Positions 15,668 to 24,775 are shown, numbered from the stretch's first letter. The stretch is DNA of 62,149 nt from an uncultured Bacteroidales bacterium (GCA_905234455.1 CAJOIH010000010.1:1-62149); one strand, 5' to 3'. A program made the numbers and translations. The notes: generated by a model not told the origin, from the letters alone.

Positions 15668-16699
15668 ATGGAAAACACTTTCGACCCCAATGCGGCGGCG
15701 GTTGCCGATTCAGGCATCTACGGGCTGCCTTGCAGCGCTGAAGAGGCGCAGATCATCATCATCCCTGTGGAATGGGAACTCACCACCAGTTACAATCGCG
15801 GCACGGTCGACGGTCCCGCGGCCGTGATGGAAGCCTCGTTGCAGGTGGATCTCTGCCATCATGACTATCCCGACCTGTGGCAAAAGGGCATCTGGATGGA
15901 CGAATTCCCACCTGAGCTGCGCGCCTTGCACGATGAGCTGGCCCCTTTGAGCGAGGAGATCATCAACGCCTTGTATGAAGGCACCATTGATGATGAACCG
16001 GAAAAATACGCCGAGTTGTACCAGCGCATCGAGGCTGGCACCGAGAAGAAGAACGCTTGGCTGCGCGACCGCATCGCCTATTGGAAGGCCCAAGGCAAGG
16101 TGGTCGGCCTGCTGGGCGGTGACCACAGCTGTCCCCTAGCCTATCACCAATACTTAAATAAAGAAGGTGTGGAATATGGCATTCTCCATGCCGACGCCCA
16201 TTGCGACCTGCGCGATGCCTTCGAGGGGTTCAAGTACTCGCACGCTTCCATCTTCTTCAACACGCTGAAGTTCGACAACGTGAAGAAGCTGGTGCAGGTG
16301 GGCATCCGCGACTATTGCCACCAGGAGAAGGCGCTGGCCTTCAGTCAGCCCGACCGCATCCGGGTGTTCTTCGACCGCGACTGCCGTCGACGCATGTATG
16401 AAGGCGCCACTTGGAAATCGATTGTGGACGAAATGGTTGCATTCCTGCCTGAGCGAGTGTACCTCTCCATTGATATTGACGCGCTCGACCCAAAACTCTG
16501 CCCCAACACCGGCACCCCCGTACCCGGAGGCTTGGAGTACGAAGAGCTGATGTATTTGTTGAATCGCATCCGCGAATCCGGCAAGGAAATTATCGGCTTC
16601 GACCTTTGCGAGGTCTCCCCCGCCCCCGACGGTGGCGACTGGGACGGCAACGTCGGGGCGAGGGTGCTGTTCCACCTCTGCGGGGTGGCCAGCAAGTAA
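15668..16699 (+). CDS. Agmatinase/arginase-family ureohydrolase
   Basis: A 343-residue binuclear manganese hydrolase of the ureohydrolase superfamily. Metal-binding motifs are intact: GGDHS (about 150-154), HADAHCDLR (about 175-183) and SIDIDALDP (about 265-273), followed by GTPVPGGLEYEEL and the end motif NVGARVLFHL. Closest named activity is agmatinase (agmatine to putrescine plus urea), but arginase, guanidinobutyrase or formimidoylglutamase cannot be excluded. It is somewhat longer than the typical 300-residue agmatinase, with an extra helical stretch around residues 85-140. No arginine decarboxylase is adjacent, so the pathway is not confirmed by context. Start chosen from the -7 box at 15641-15648. 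Confidence 0.85.
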   Translation: MENTFDPNAAAVADSGIYGLPCSAEEAQIIIIPVEWELTTSYNRGTVDGPAAVMEASLQVDLCHHDYPDLWQKGIWMDEFPPELRALHDELAPLSEEIINALYEGTIDDEPEKYAELYQRIEAGTEKKNAWLRDRIAYWKAQGKVVGLLGGDHSCPLAYHQYLNKEGVEYGILHADAHCDLRDAFEGFKYSHASIFFNTLKFDNVKKLVQVGIRDYCHQEKALAFSQPDRIRVFFDRDCRRRMYEGATWKSIVDEMVAFLPERVYLSIDIDALDPKLCPNTGTPVPGGLEYEELMYLLNRIRESGKEIIGFDLCEVSPAPDGGDWDGNVGARVLFHLCGVASK

Positions 16700-16785
16700 G
16701 GCTGTATACGTCACACCGACGAATTGGTTTTTCACACTGTACGTTCAGCACTTCGGTGGTGGGATTCGGGAACACCGTGACAAAA
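16696..16785 (-). pseudogene. Orphan remnant of a T9SS C-terminal sorting domain
   Basis: Read on the minus strand, 16781 down to 16696 gives V-T-V-F-P-N-P-T-T-E-V-L-N-V and then, 8 residues later, C-D-V-Y-S-L-T. This is the start and middle of a type A Por sorting domain (PNPxxxxLxV followed by V-Y-s-L-t-G). Upstream the frame dissolves into A/T-rich noncoding sequence and downstream it runs into the 3' end of the agmatinase gene. There is no start codon, no cargo domain and no proper C-terminus. It is best read as a scar of a lost T9SS cargo gene. Confidence 0.6.
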
Positions 16786-16852
16786 ATAATTATTTGTTTG
16801 AACCTTTTAATAAAGTTTTTAACTTTGTTATCTTATTAAGATCATTATTTTT

Positions 16853-16860
16853 TATCTTTG
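16853..16860 (+). promoter_or_regulatory. -7 box of the phosphate-transport operon
   Basis: TATCTTTG, 23 bp ahead of the ATG at 16884, within an A/T-rich stretch. No Pho box-like repeat was recognised. Confidence 0.6.
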
Positions 16861-16883
16861 CAGGAAAGAAACCCGAAAACATC

Positions 16884-17531
16884 ATGGGACTGAACAACAT
16901 TTTCACCAGAGACAAACGCGAGAAGCACTTCTTCCCTACTTACCTGCAACAGGCTGAGACCGCCCAGGTGGCCGCCAAATACCTCAAGGAACTCGTCAAG
17001 AGCGACGACCCCGAGGAGCGCCGTCTGCTCTCACGCATGATCAAGAAGCAGGAAACCACCGGCGACGAGCTGCTGCGCGAGTTTTACTTTGAACTGAACG
17101 AGGCCTTCGTCACCCCCTTCGACCGCGAGGACATGAACGCATTGGCCATGGACCTGGACAAGTTCCTCGACTTCATCAACCACTCGGCCAAGACCATCTT
17201 GATGTACAACCCCAAGCGCATCGACAAGCAGATCCGCGAAATCATCGACAACATCCACGAGGACGCCTCCACCATGATCGAGATCTTCAGCCTCATGGAC
17301 GACCTCGGGAAAAACCACCAGCAGATCAGCGACCTCTGCCAAAAGGTGACCTTGATCGAGCACGCCGTCGACGACATCTACGGCGATTACATCTCCTACC
17401 TCTTCGCCAATGAGAAGGACGAGATCGAGCTGCTGAAATACAAGGAGATCGCCCAGGTAATCGAAGACACCACCGACCGCGCCAAAGAGGTGACCACCAC
17501 CGTGAAAAGTTTGATCATAAAAGAATCGTGA
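16884..17531 (+). CDS. PhoU-like protein (DUF47), first copy
   Basis: A 215-residue all-helical protein of the DUF47/PhoU-like family that accompanies PiT phosphate transporters. It begins FxxxxREKHFFPTYLQQAE and has long helices with the family's acidic metal-binding clusters, IEHAVDDIYGDY (about 160-171) and IEDTTDRAKE with Glu194, Asp195 and Asp198. It probably regulates the transporter encoded next to it. The ATG at 16884 is chosen by the box at 16853-16860; its stop overlaps the transporter start by one base (TGATG). A second copy lies just after the transporter. Confidence 0.9.
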   Translation: MGLNNIFTRDKREKHFFPTYLQQAETAQVAAKYLKELVKSDDPEERRLLSRMIKKQETTGDELLREFYFELNEAFVTPFDREDMNALAMDLDKFLDFINHSAKTILMYNPKRIDKQIREIIDNIHEDASTMIEIFSLMDDLGKNHQQISDLCQKVTLIEHAVDDIYGDYISYLFANEKDEIELLKYKEIAQVIEDTTDRAKEVTTTVKSLIIKES

Positions 17532-18595
17532 TGAACCTCCTGACCATAGCCATCATCCTCTCGATCGTCATCGCGCTGGTGTTCACCTTCCTGAATGGCA
17601 TGAACGATGCGGCCAACTCGATCTCGACCATCATCGCCACCAAGGTGATGACCCCCATCCAAGCCATCATCTGGGCCTCGTTTTGGGAATTCACGGCCTT
17701 CATCATCATCCGCCTGGTGCTCAACCAGCAGTTTGCCGTGGGTAACACCATGGCCAACTTCGCCGACCAGAACGTCATCACACCCTACCTGGTGCTCTCG
17801 GCCCTCATCGGCGCCGCCATCTGGGTGGCGGTGTGCACCCGCAACGGCATGCCCATCTCCACCTCGCACGCCTTGATCGGCGGCATCATCGGCGCCGCCT
17901 GGTTTGTCAACGGCAGCAGCGTGCTCCACATGAAACCCATCCTCCTGACCTTGGCTTTCATTGTGCTCTCGCCGCTGATCGGCCTCTTCCTGGGCTTCTT
18001 CCTCGAATGCCTCTTCCTGAAGATCTTCAAGAACAGTCCCCGAAAAAAAGTGGACAAGCTGTTCAAGGTACTGCAACACTTCTCCACCGCGGCCTTTTGC
18101 GTGGGTCACGGCTCGAACGACGCACCCAAGACTATGGGCATTATCGCCGTGCTGATGGCCAGCGTGTTCACCACCCCGGGCGTCAGCCAGGAGATGCAGT
18201 CGTTCATCGGCAACTTCTACGACAGCAGCCTGGGGTTCCACATCCCCGACATCCTGGCGGTCACCTGCTACGTCATCATGTCGCTGGGCATCCTCATCGG
18301 CGGCAAGAACGTCATCAAGACCATGGGCGGCGGACTGGCCAAGATCACCCCGATACGCGGCTTCTCGGCTGAGTTTGCCGGCGCCACCACCCTGATCGCC
18401 ACCTCGTTCATGGGCATCCCGGTGAGCACCACCCACACCATCACGGGCGGCGTCATCGGCGTAGGCCTCACCGACGGCATGAAGTCGGTGAAATGGGTCA
18501 CCGCCAAACGCATCGTGCTCTCCTGGGTCCTCACCATCCCCGTGCCCCTGGTCATCAGCGGCCTGCTCAACCTGTTGTTCAACCTCTTACACTGA
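17531..18595 (+). CDS. PiT family inorganic phosphate transporter
   Basis: A 354-residue membrane protein of the PiT family, low-affinity phosphate symport. It carries both halves of the inverted duplication with the signature GMNDAANSIS (about 19-28) and GSNDAPKTMG (about 197-206), and the paired motifs STSHALIGGIIGA and STTHTITGGVIGVG. About ten transmembrane segments are visible. This is a normal length for bacterial PiT. It is translationally coupled to the PhoU-like gene before it and is followed after 5 bp by a second PhoU-like gene, an unusual sandwich. Confidence 0.95.
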   Translation: MNLLTIAIILSIVIALVFTFLNGMNDAANSISTIIATKVMTPIQAIIWASFWEFTAFIIIRLVLNQQFAVGNTMANFADQNVITPYLVLSALIGAAIWVAVCTRNGMPISTSHALIGGIIGAAWFVNGSSVLHMKPILLTLAFIVLSPLIGLFLGFFLECLFLKIFKNSPRKKVDKLFKVLQHFSTAAFCVGHGSNDAPKTMGIIAVLMASVFTTPGVSQEMQSFIGNFYDSSLGFHIPDILAVTCYVIMSLGILIGGKNVIKTMGGGLAKITPIRGFSAEFAGATTLIATSFMGIPVSTTHTITGGVIGVGLTDGMKSVKWVTAKRIVLSWVLTIPVPLVISGLLNLLFNLLH

Positions 18596-18600
18596 TTGCC

Positions 18601-19254
18601 ATGAGTCTCAACAACTTTTTCCAGTTCTTCGTCCCCAAGGAAAAGAAGTTCTACCCGCTCTACCAACAGCAGGCCGACTACATCGCCAAAGCCGCACTCA
18701 TGCTGCGCAAGATGATTACGGAGACCGACCTTCAACAGCTTGAAAACCAAAAGAAAGAAGTGAAGGCCTGCGAGACCTCTGGCGACGACGTGCTGCGCGA
18801 CTTCTACTCCCAACTGTTCGCCACCGTGCTCACCCCCTTCGAACGCGAAGATGTGCACGAGCTGGCCGAGATGATGGACAATGCCCTCGACCTCATCGAC
18901 GACTCGGCCAACATCATCTTCACCCGCCGGTTTACCGACATCGACGAGGACCTCACCGTGATGACCGACAACATCGTGTTTGCCACCGAGAGCCTCACCA
19001 GCATCATGAACAACCTCGAGTTTGCCGACAACCCCGGCAAACGCCGTGAGATCGGTCGCCTCTGCCAAGAGATCAAGAGCATCGAACACGACAACGACGA
19101 GCTCTACGGCGCCTATATCAGCAAACTCTTCACGCAAAACCACAGCCTTAAGGAGATCATCGTCCGCAAGGATATGGTGCAGGTACTCGAGAACACCACC
19201 AACGCCTTGAAATACGTCTCCGACGAAATCAGATCAATCATTAGCAAGTTATGA
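18601..19254 (+). CDS. PhoU-like protein (DUF47), second, diverged copy
   Basis: A 217-residue paralogue of the gene at 16884-17531, sharing the FYPLYQQQADY start, the TSGDDVLRDFYSQL and LTPFEREDVHEL helices and the IEHDNDELYGAY cluster. The last acidic motif is changed: where copy one has E-D-T-T-D-R, this copy reads E-N-T-T-N-A (Glu197, Asn198, Asn201), so two of three acidic side chains are lost. It may act as a partner subunit or a dedicated regulator rather than a redundant copy; this is inference. Its end overlaps pncB by 4 bp (ATGA). Confidence 0.9.
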   Translation: MSLNNFFQFFVPKEKKFYPLYQQQADYIAKAALMLRKMITETDLQQLENQKKEVKACETSGDDVLRDFYSQLFATVLTPFEREDVHELAEMMDNALDLIDDSANIIFTRRFTDIDEDLTVMTDNIVFATESLTSIMNNLEFADNPGKRREIGRLCQEIKSIEHDNDELYGAYISKLFTQNHSLKEIIVRKDMVQVLENTTNALKYVSDEIRSIISKL

Positions 19255-20444
19255 GAAGAATTATTAACAGCCTGTTAGACAATGACTTATATACGTTTAG
19301 CGTATGCTATGCGTATCTACAGAAGTTCCCACGTGCCATGGGACAATACACTTTCGTTGACCGTAACAATACGGTTTATCCCGAAGGTTTCGCCGAGAAG
19401 CTGAGAGAGCAGTTCGACAGCCTGGCCGAGCTCCGCATCACCGACGAAGAGGCGCGGTTCATGAAACGCAAGTGCTACTACTTCCCCCTGTGGTTCTTCA
19501 CCTTCCTGAAAGGATTCCATCTGCGGCCGTCGGAGGTGGAAGTAAGCCAAGATGCTGAGGGTCATCTGCATATCTCTGTCACGGGATTGTTGTGGCGCAC
19601 GGTGTTTTGGGAGATGCCCATCCTGGCCACCGTCAGCGAGTTGATGCACGAACTACGTGGCGAGTTTGAGCATTACGACGCCCAAAAGGAATATGAGAAA
19701 TCCTACGCCAAAGGCATCCGCTTGATCGGCAATGGCGTGAAGTTCAGCGACTTCGGGACGCGTCGGCGCTTCTCGTTCGAACATCAAGACCTGGTGATAC
19801 GTTCCTTTATTGAGGCCCAGAAGCAATTTACCAAGACCTGCTTTGTAGGCACCTCCAACGTGCTGTTGGCCATGAAGTACGACCTCACCCCCATCGGCAC
19901 CATGAGCCACCAGTTCATCGAGACCTGCTCTTTGTATGGTTACAACGAGGCCAACTATCTCGCCATGGACTACTGGCAAGAGGTGTATGCCGGCAGCTTG
20001 GGTGTGTTCCTCTACGATACCTACACCCGCAAGGCCTTCTTCCAGAACTTCACCATGTTGCACGCCAAGTTGTTCGACGGATTGCGTGTCGACAGCGGCG
20101 ACAATTATGAAGCCTTGGAGGAGATCATTTTGAAGTACAAAGAACTGGGTATCGACCCGGCGCAGAAGTCGATCATCTTTAGCAACGGCTTGAACGTGGA
20201 CGAAGCCATCGCCATCCACGAGGCTGTGGCTGGCCGCATGCTGGATTCGTATGGCATCGGTACCCACCTCACCTGCGACATCGACAACGTGAAGGCCATG
20301 AACATCGTGGTGAAGCTCACCGCCGCCAAGATCACCGAGAAACGCACTTGGAAGAAAGTGGTCAAACTTTCTGATGACCACGGGAAATACACCGGCGATC
20401 CCGTTGAAATTGAAATCTGTAAGAAAACGCTGGAAATCGATTAA
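19251..20444 (+). CDS. pncB: Nicotinate phosphoribosyltransferase
   Basis: A 397-residue enzyme making nicotinate mononucleotide from nicotinate, PRPP and ATP, the first step of NAD salvage. Family features: N-terminal DNDLYTFSVCYAYLQKFPRA, the active-site His segment IGTMSHQF (about 220-227), RVDSGD (about 278-283) and SNGLNVDEA. Length equals that of the E. coli enzyme (about 400). It is the last gene of the phosphate operon, overlapping the second PhoU-like gene by 4 bp; the reaction releases phosphate and pyrophosphate, a loose functional link. Its stop shares TTAA with the stop of topB coming the other way. Confidence 0.95.
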   Translation: MRRIINSLLDNDLYTFSVCYAYLQKFPRAMGQYTFVDRNNTVYPEGFAEKLREQFDSLAELRITDEEARFMKRKCYYFPLWFFTFLKGFHLRPSEVEVSQDAEGHLHISVTGLLWRTVFWEMPILATVSELMHELRGEFEHYDAQKEYEKSYAKGIRLIGNGVKFSDFGTRRRFSFEHQDLVIRSFIEAQKQFTKTCFVGTSNVLLAMKYDLTPIGTMSHQFIETCSLYGYNEANYLAMDYWQEVYAGSLGVFLYDTYTRKAFFQNFTMLHAKLFDGLRVDSGDNYEALEEIILKYKELGIDPAQKSIIFSNGLNVDEAIAIHEAVAGRMLDSYGIGTHLTCDIDNVKAMNIVVKLTAAKITEKRTWKKVVKLSDDHGKYTGDPVEIEICKKTLEID

Positions 20445-22357
20445 AATGGCCGGCGCCAGGTGCAGCCGGTTTTCCATTCGGAACAGCCGTAGGCGGTGCG
20501 GCCTTTGATAATTGTGCCTTTGCCACAAAGCGGACATGGTTTTCCGATGATGGAATCGGGATTCATCACCGTGGTAACGATGTCAATGACCATTTGTTTC
20601 AGCTCCTCAAGGAATTGTTGGGTATCGTATTTGTGTTGCTCTATCTCGCGGAGCTTCTTTTCCCAGATACCCGTGAGTTCGGCGCTTTTCAAAAGGTCCT
20701 CATGAATAAGACCGATGAGCTCGATGCCCGTGGGGGTAGGCTCGAGACTCTTGCGCACCTTTTTAATATAATTGCGCTTGAAAAGCGTTTCGATGATGGC
20801 CGCACGAGTTGAGGGACGGCCAATACCATTCTCTTTCATCACCTCGCGGAGGGATTCGTCGTCGACGAGCTTTCCGGCGGTTTCCATGGCACGGAGTAAG
20901 GTGGCTTCGGTATAGGGTTTCGGCGGCGTAGTCCATTTCTCAGCCAACTGGGGCTGATGGGGGCCATGCTCACCTTTGGCAAAGATCGGCAAAGTCTTCT
21001 CTTCGACTTCTTCTTTCTTGCCTCCCTCTTCGTTCTCCTGGTTTTCTTCTTTTTGGCCCTTTTCCTGTTTTACAGGCTTGATTACCTCGCGCCAGCCAGG
21101 CTCGAGAATCTGTTTTCCCGAGGTCTTAAACTCCACCTCCTCCACCTTTCCCAAGACCGTGGTGGTGGAAAACACACAATCCGGATAGAACACGGCGATA
21201 AAATGCCGGCAGACCTCGTCGTAAACCTGCTGCTCGGCAAAGCTCAAGTTCTGAGGCACCACACCCGTGGGAATGATGGCATGGTGATCGGTGACCTTGC
21301 TGTTGTCGAACACCTTCTTGCTCTTGGGCAACTTCTTACCCGCCATTGGCGCTGTCAGTTCTGCGTAATTCGTAAGTTTAGCTAGAATATCAGGACATTT
21401 CGGGTAGATGTCATCGCTCAGATAGGTGGTGTCGACGCGCGGATAGGTGGTGTATTTCTTCTCGTAAAGGCTCTGTATGGTTTGCAATGTCTGCTCAGCC
21501 GATAAGTTGTACTTCTTGTTGCATTCCACCTGCAACGACGTCAGGTCATAGAGCTTCGGCGGCGCCTCCTTGCCTTTCTTGGTCTCAATGCCTGTCACGG
21601 TAAACTCCTTCCCTTCCACGCTTTGCAAATCCTTCTGTCCCTCCTCCACCGAGCCGTATTTGCCTTTGGTGGCGGTAAAGGTAGTGTCGCGATACACGGT
21701 GGATAGCACCCAATACGCCTCGGGCTTGAAGTTCTGGATTTCCTGATAGCGCTTCACAATCAGCGCCAAGGTAGGGGTCTGTACCCGACCGATGGACAGT
21801 ACCTGTCGGTTGCGACCGTATTTCAAAGTATAAAGACGGGTGGCATTCATTCCCAGCAGCCAATCGCCGATCGCCCTTGACAAACCTGCTTCATATAACG
21901 ATTGGTACTCCGACTGGTCTTTCAGCGTCTTGAAGCCCTCGCGGATGGATTCCTCGGTCAGCGAGGAGATCCACAGTCGCTTCACGGGACACTTCACCTG
22001 GGCTTTTTGCATCACCCAGCGCTGGATAAGCTCTCCTTCTTGGCCGGCATCGCCGCAGTTCACAATCTCATCCGCTTTTTGGAACAGCGACTCGATGGTC
22101 TTGAACTGTTTCTCCACCCCTTTGTCGGCAATCAACTTGATGCCAAATCGCGGCGGAATCATTGGCAGCCGGGTCAGCGCCCAAGCCTTCCACTGGTCGG
22201 TGTAGTCGTGGGGTTCCTTCAAGGTGCAGAGGTGTCCGAAAGTCCAAGTGACCTGATAGCCGTTGCCTTCCATATAGCCATCACGGGCCTGGGTGGCACC
22301 CAGCACCTTCGCGATGTCACGCGCTACACTCGGCTTTTCGGCAATGCATACAACCAT
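20441..22357 (-). CDS. topB: DNA topoisomerase III
   Basis: A 638-residue type IA topoisomerase. Toprim domain at the N-terminus (VCIAEKPSVARDIAKVLGA; acidic cluster NCGDAGQEGELIQRW about 98-112), the central type IA domain with the catalytic Tyr in LSIGRVQTPTLAL/YTTYPRVDTTYLS (about 300-312), and a C-terminal zinc-ribbon (CPLCGKGTI...YGCSEWKTGC). The insert of Lys/Glu-rich sequence around 435-460 is a disordered linker. It relaxes or decatenates DNA during replication and recombination. It follows the antiporter gene by 20 bp and is probably co-transcribed with it. Confidence 0.95.
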   Translation of the reverse strand: MVVCIAEKPSVARDIAKVLGATQARDGYMEGNGYQVTWTFGHLCTLKEPHDYTDQWKAWALTRLPMIPPRFGIKLIADKGVEKQFKTIESLFQKADEIVNCGDAGQEGELIQRWVMQKAQVKCPVKRLWISSLTEESIREGFKTLKDQSEYQSLYEAGLSRAIGDWLLGMNATRLYTLKYGRNRQVLSIGRVQTPTLALIVKRYQEIQNFKPEAYWVLSTVYRDTTFTATKGKYGSVEEGQKDLQSVEGKEFTVTGIETKKGKEAPPKLYDLTSLQVECNKKYNLSAEQTLQTIQSLYEKKYTTYPRVDTTYLSDDIYPKCPDILAKLTNYAELTAPMAGKKLPKSKKVFDNSKVTDHHAIIPTGVVPQNLSFAEQQVYDEVCRHFIAVFYPDCVFSTTTVLGKVEEVEFKTSGKQILEPGWREVIKPVKQEKGQKEENQENEEGGKKEEVEEKTLPIFAKGEHGPHQPQLAEKWTTPPKPYTEATLLRAMETAGKLVDDESLREVMKENGIGRPSTRAAIIETLFKRNYIKKVRKSLEPTPTGIELIGLIHEDLLKSAELTGIWEKKLREIEQHKYDTQQFLEELKQMVIDIVTTVMNPDSIIGKPCPLCGKGTIIKGRTAYGCSEWKTGCTWRRPF

Positions 22358-22377
22358 GGAAGTGGAAAAACAGAAAG

Positions 22378-24639
22378 CTAAGAATTGATTAATAGCTCGG
22401 CTTTGGATTTCTGGGCGACGAACCAGACAATGTCTTGCGATTGGAATTTGATTTTGGCCGAAGGATTCAGGATGAATTGACCGTCACGCTCGATGGCGAT
22501 CACCATGGCTTCAAATTTGTCGGACAGGCCCGACTCCATCAAGGTGATGCCCACAAACTCGCTTTCCGGCTTCACCTCCACCTTATACATCTCGACATCA
22601 CCGTCGGTATAATCATTAATCAACTGAAAATCAAACAGCTCTACCCTACCCACCAACAACCGCAGATGGTCTTCATGACCCACAAATGTGATTTTGTCAT
22701 AGGGGAACAACTGAAAATCGGGACGGGGCAACTCGATAACCTGATGTCCGCGTTCCACACTCACCACGCTCACGTTGTAGTTGTCGCGGAAATCGGTCTC
22801 CTTGATCCGTTTCCCCACATAGGGACTGTCGGGACTGAGGGTCATCTTCTGCAGGTGGCAGTTTTCCTGAAGGATCTCAGGGATGGAGAACACCTGCACC
22901 TGCTGGCGCTTGTTGAGGTTGTCCATAAACCTGGCCTCGATCCGCTTGTAGAACTTCATGGCGGGACTCAACACCCTCAGCAGGATGGTGTACACCAGGG
23001 CAAACCCGAAGTTGATCCACTTGAACAGCGGGGCGTTCACTTTTAACACCGCCCAGAAGTCAGCCGTGAAGAAATGCCGCAGCACGCTGTAGGAGACGAA
23101 GAGCACCACGATGAACCTCAGGATGAAGACCGAGAGGATCACCGTCTTGTTGAACCGGCTCTTATCCATCAGCTTGCGCGTGGTCTTGGCCAAGGTATGC
23201 TTGAAACCCATTGCCCAAAGGAAAGGCGACATCAGAATCAGGCTGAACGCCACAGCAATGGCGGCATTCCAAGGACTGGGCACATACCGGATCACGAAGG
23301 AGCTCAGGAAGAAACAGATGAGCATCACCGCGATGATGATGGCCAGATAGATTACCAGGTTCTTCAGCTGCCTGACGATGAAACTGCCCATGGTCACCTG
23401 CTGGCCGCTTTTCACCCGGATGCCCGTGTCCTTGCTCTCCAGACGTTCAATCCAGTTCTTCGGGAAACGCCTTGAAACCCAGTTGTAACATGGGACGGCC
23501 GCCTTGATGGAGTAAGGCGTGAGGAAGGTGGTGATGATGGACACCGACACGATGATGGGATACAGGAACTCGTCGATCACCCCATAATTCAAGCCCAAGG
23601 TGGCGATGATGAACGAGAACTCGCCTATCTGGCAGAAACAGAAACCGCCCTGCATGGCTTGTTTCAAACCCAAGCCCGCCAACACACGGCCAACTACATT
23701 ACTCAATGGCTTGAAAATCAACAGAATAATGGTGATAATCAGGATTTGCCACCAATACTGCACCAGGATCTGCGGGTCGACCATCATACCGACCGATACG
23801 AAGAAGATGGCACCGAAAAGATTCTTAATAGGTGTGGTGAGTTTATGAATCATCTCGGCCTCCAGCGTCTCGGCCAGAATGGAGCCCATAATGAAGGCGC
23901 CCAGGGCCGATGAGAATCCGGCCAGGTTGGCCAGCACCACCATCATGAAGCACAAACCCACGGAAAAGACGGTCAGTGTCTCCTCTGACATGAACTTCCG
24001 GGACCAACGCAATATCGTGGGCACCAGGAATATCCCTCCTAGGAACCAAACCACCAGGAAGAACGCCAACTTCAGCATGCTGTAGAGCAGCTGCGCGCCA
24101 TCGAAGCTCTTGCTCACGGCCAGGGTCGAGAGGATCACCATCAGCAGGACGGCTTCCAGGTCCTCCACCACCAGCTCGCCGATGACGTTGCCGCTGAACT
24201 TCTCACGGTGGAGCTTCATGTCGTCGAACGCCTTCGCGATGATGGTCGTGGACGAAATGGAGAGCATGGCCCCGAGGAAGATGCAGTCCATCTTCGACCA
24301 GCCCAGCAGTTTGCCGAGCAGGAATCCAACCACGCACATCGTAATCAGTTCGGTGATAGCCGTGATGCCCACGGTGCCACCCACCTTCTTCAGCTTCTTG
24401 AAGCTGAACTCCAGCCCGATGCCGAACAGCATGAACACCATGCCGATCTCGCTCCAGGTCTCCACACTGGTATGGTCGCTAATCACCGGAAACCACTCGA
24501 AGTTGGGGCCGATGAGGAAGCCGGCGATGATGTAACCCAGCACCACGGGCTGTTTCAACCATTTGAATATTACGGTAGTAATACCAGCTGTGACCAGGAT
24601 AAGGGCAAGGTCGGAGAATAAGGCAGGTAGGGATTCCAT
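22378..24639 (-). CDS. Kef/YbaL-type cation:proton antiporter with two RCK-C domains
   Basis: A 753-residue CPA2 family antiporter. About 12 transmembrane helices occupy residues 5-395, including the CPA2 helix LSISSTTIIAKAFDD and the ion-site segment GELVVEDLEAVLL. A second hydrophobic region of about four helices (435-565) follows, an extension not found in plain KefB. The tail holds two TrkA-C (RCK-C) regulatory domains (about 600-675 and 685-753) without the NAD-binding RCK-N domain. It likely exports K+ or Na+ under ligand control. Start 24639 is set by the TATCTTTG box at 24682-24689. Upstream of topB in one unit. Confidence 0.9.
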   Translation of the reverse strand: MESLPALFSDLALILVTAGITTVIFKWLKQPVVLGYIIAGFLIGPNFEWFPVISDHTSVETWSEIGMVFMLFGIGLEFSFKKLKKVGGTVGITAITELITMCVVGFLLGKLLGWSKMDCIFLGAMLSISSTTIIAKAFDDMKLHREKFSGNVIGELVVEDLEAVLLMVILSTLAVSKSFDGAQLLYSMLKLAFFLVVWFLGGIFLVPTILRWSRKFMSEETLTVFSVGLCFMMVVLANLAGFSSALGAFIMGSILAETLEAEMIHKLTTPIKNLFGAIFFVSVGMMVDPQILVQYWWQILIITIILLIFKPLSNVVGRVLAGLGLKQAMQGGFCFCQIGEFSFIIATLGLNYGVIDEFLYPIIVSVSIITTFLTPYSIKAAVPCYNWVSRRFPKNWIERLESKDTGIRVKSGQQVTMGSFIVRQLKNLVIYLAIIIAVMLICFFLSSFVIRYVPSPWNAAIAVAFSLILMSPFLWAMGFKHTLAKTTRKLMDKSRFNKTVILSVFILRFIVVLFVSYSVLRHFFTADFWAVLKVNAPLFKWINFGFALVYTILLRVLSPAMKFYKRIEARFMDNLNKRQQVQVFSIPEILQENCHLQKMTLSPDSPYVGKRIKETDFRDNYNVSVVSVERGHQVIELPRPDFQLFPYDKITFVGHEDHLRLLVGRVELFDFQLINDYTDGDVEMYKVEVKPESEFVGITLMESGLSDKFEAMVIAIERDGQFILNPSAKIKFQSQDIVWFVAQKSKAELLINS

Positions 24640-24681
24640 TATTTTAGAATATAGAATACAGAAGTAAGAATACAGAAGTTG

Positions 24682-24711
24682 CAAAGATACAAAAAACAGA
24701 GGACCTGTCAA
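24682..24711 (-). promoter_or_regulatory. Promoter of the antiporter-topB unit, embedded in a terminator
   Basis: On the minus strand TTG (24709-24711), exactly 19 bp, then TATCTTTG (24682-24689): a full Bacteroides-type promoter. The -33 TTG lies inside the terminator hairpin of the upstream hppA gene, so termination and initiation signals share bases. Confidence 0.7.
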
Positions 24712-24731
24712 GAGACAAGACCTCTGTTTTT
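24691..24731 (-). terminator. hppA transcription terminator
   Basis: An AAAAACAGAGG...CCTCTGTTTTT stem with an imperfect upper part and the loop AAGAGA, ending in a T-run on the minus strand (and also on the plus strand). It follows hppA by 45 bp. Confidence 0.8.
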
Positions 24732-24732
24732 G

Positions 24733-24768
24733 GAAGACAGAAGATTCTGACTTCTTGCTTCTGTCTTC
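24733..24768. repeat. Perfect 11-bp inverted repeat after hppA
   Basis: GAAGACAGAAG (24733-24743) and CTTCTGTCTTC (24758-24768) with a 14-base loop. The right arm can instead pair with 24660-24678 on the far side of the terminator (18 of 19 bases), so the two folds exclude one another. It may be part of a G/A-rich intergenic repeat family. Confidence 0.65.
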
Positions 24769-24775
24769 TTACTTC

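Noticed and set aside
20976..21188. Ser/Phe-rich frame antisense to topB
   Set aside because: It mirrors the Lys/Glu linker of topoisomerase III and has no independent support.
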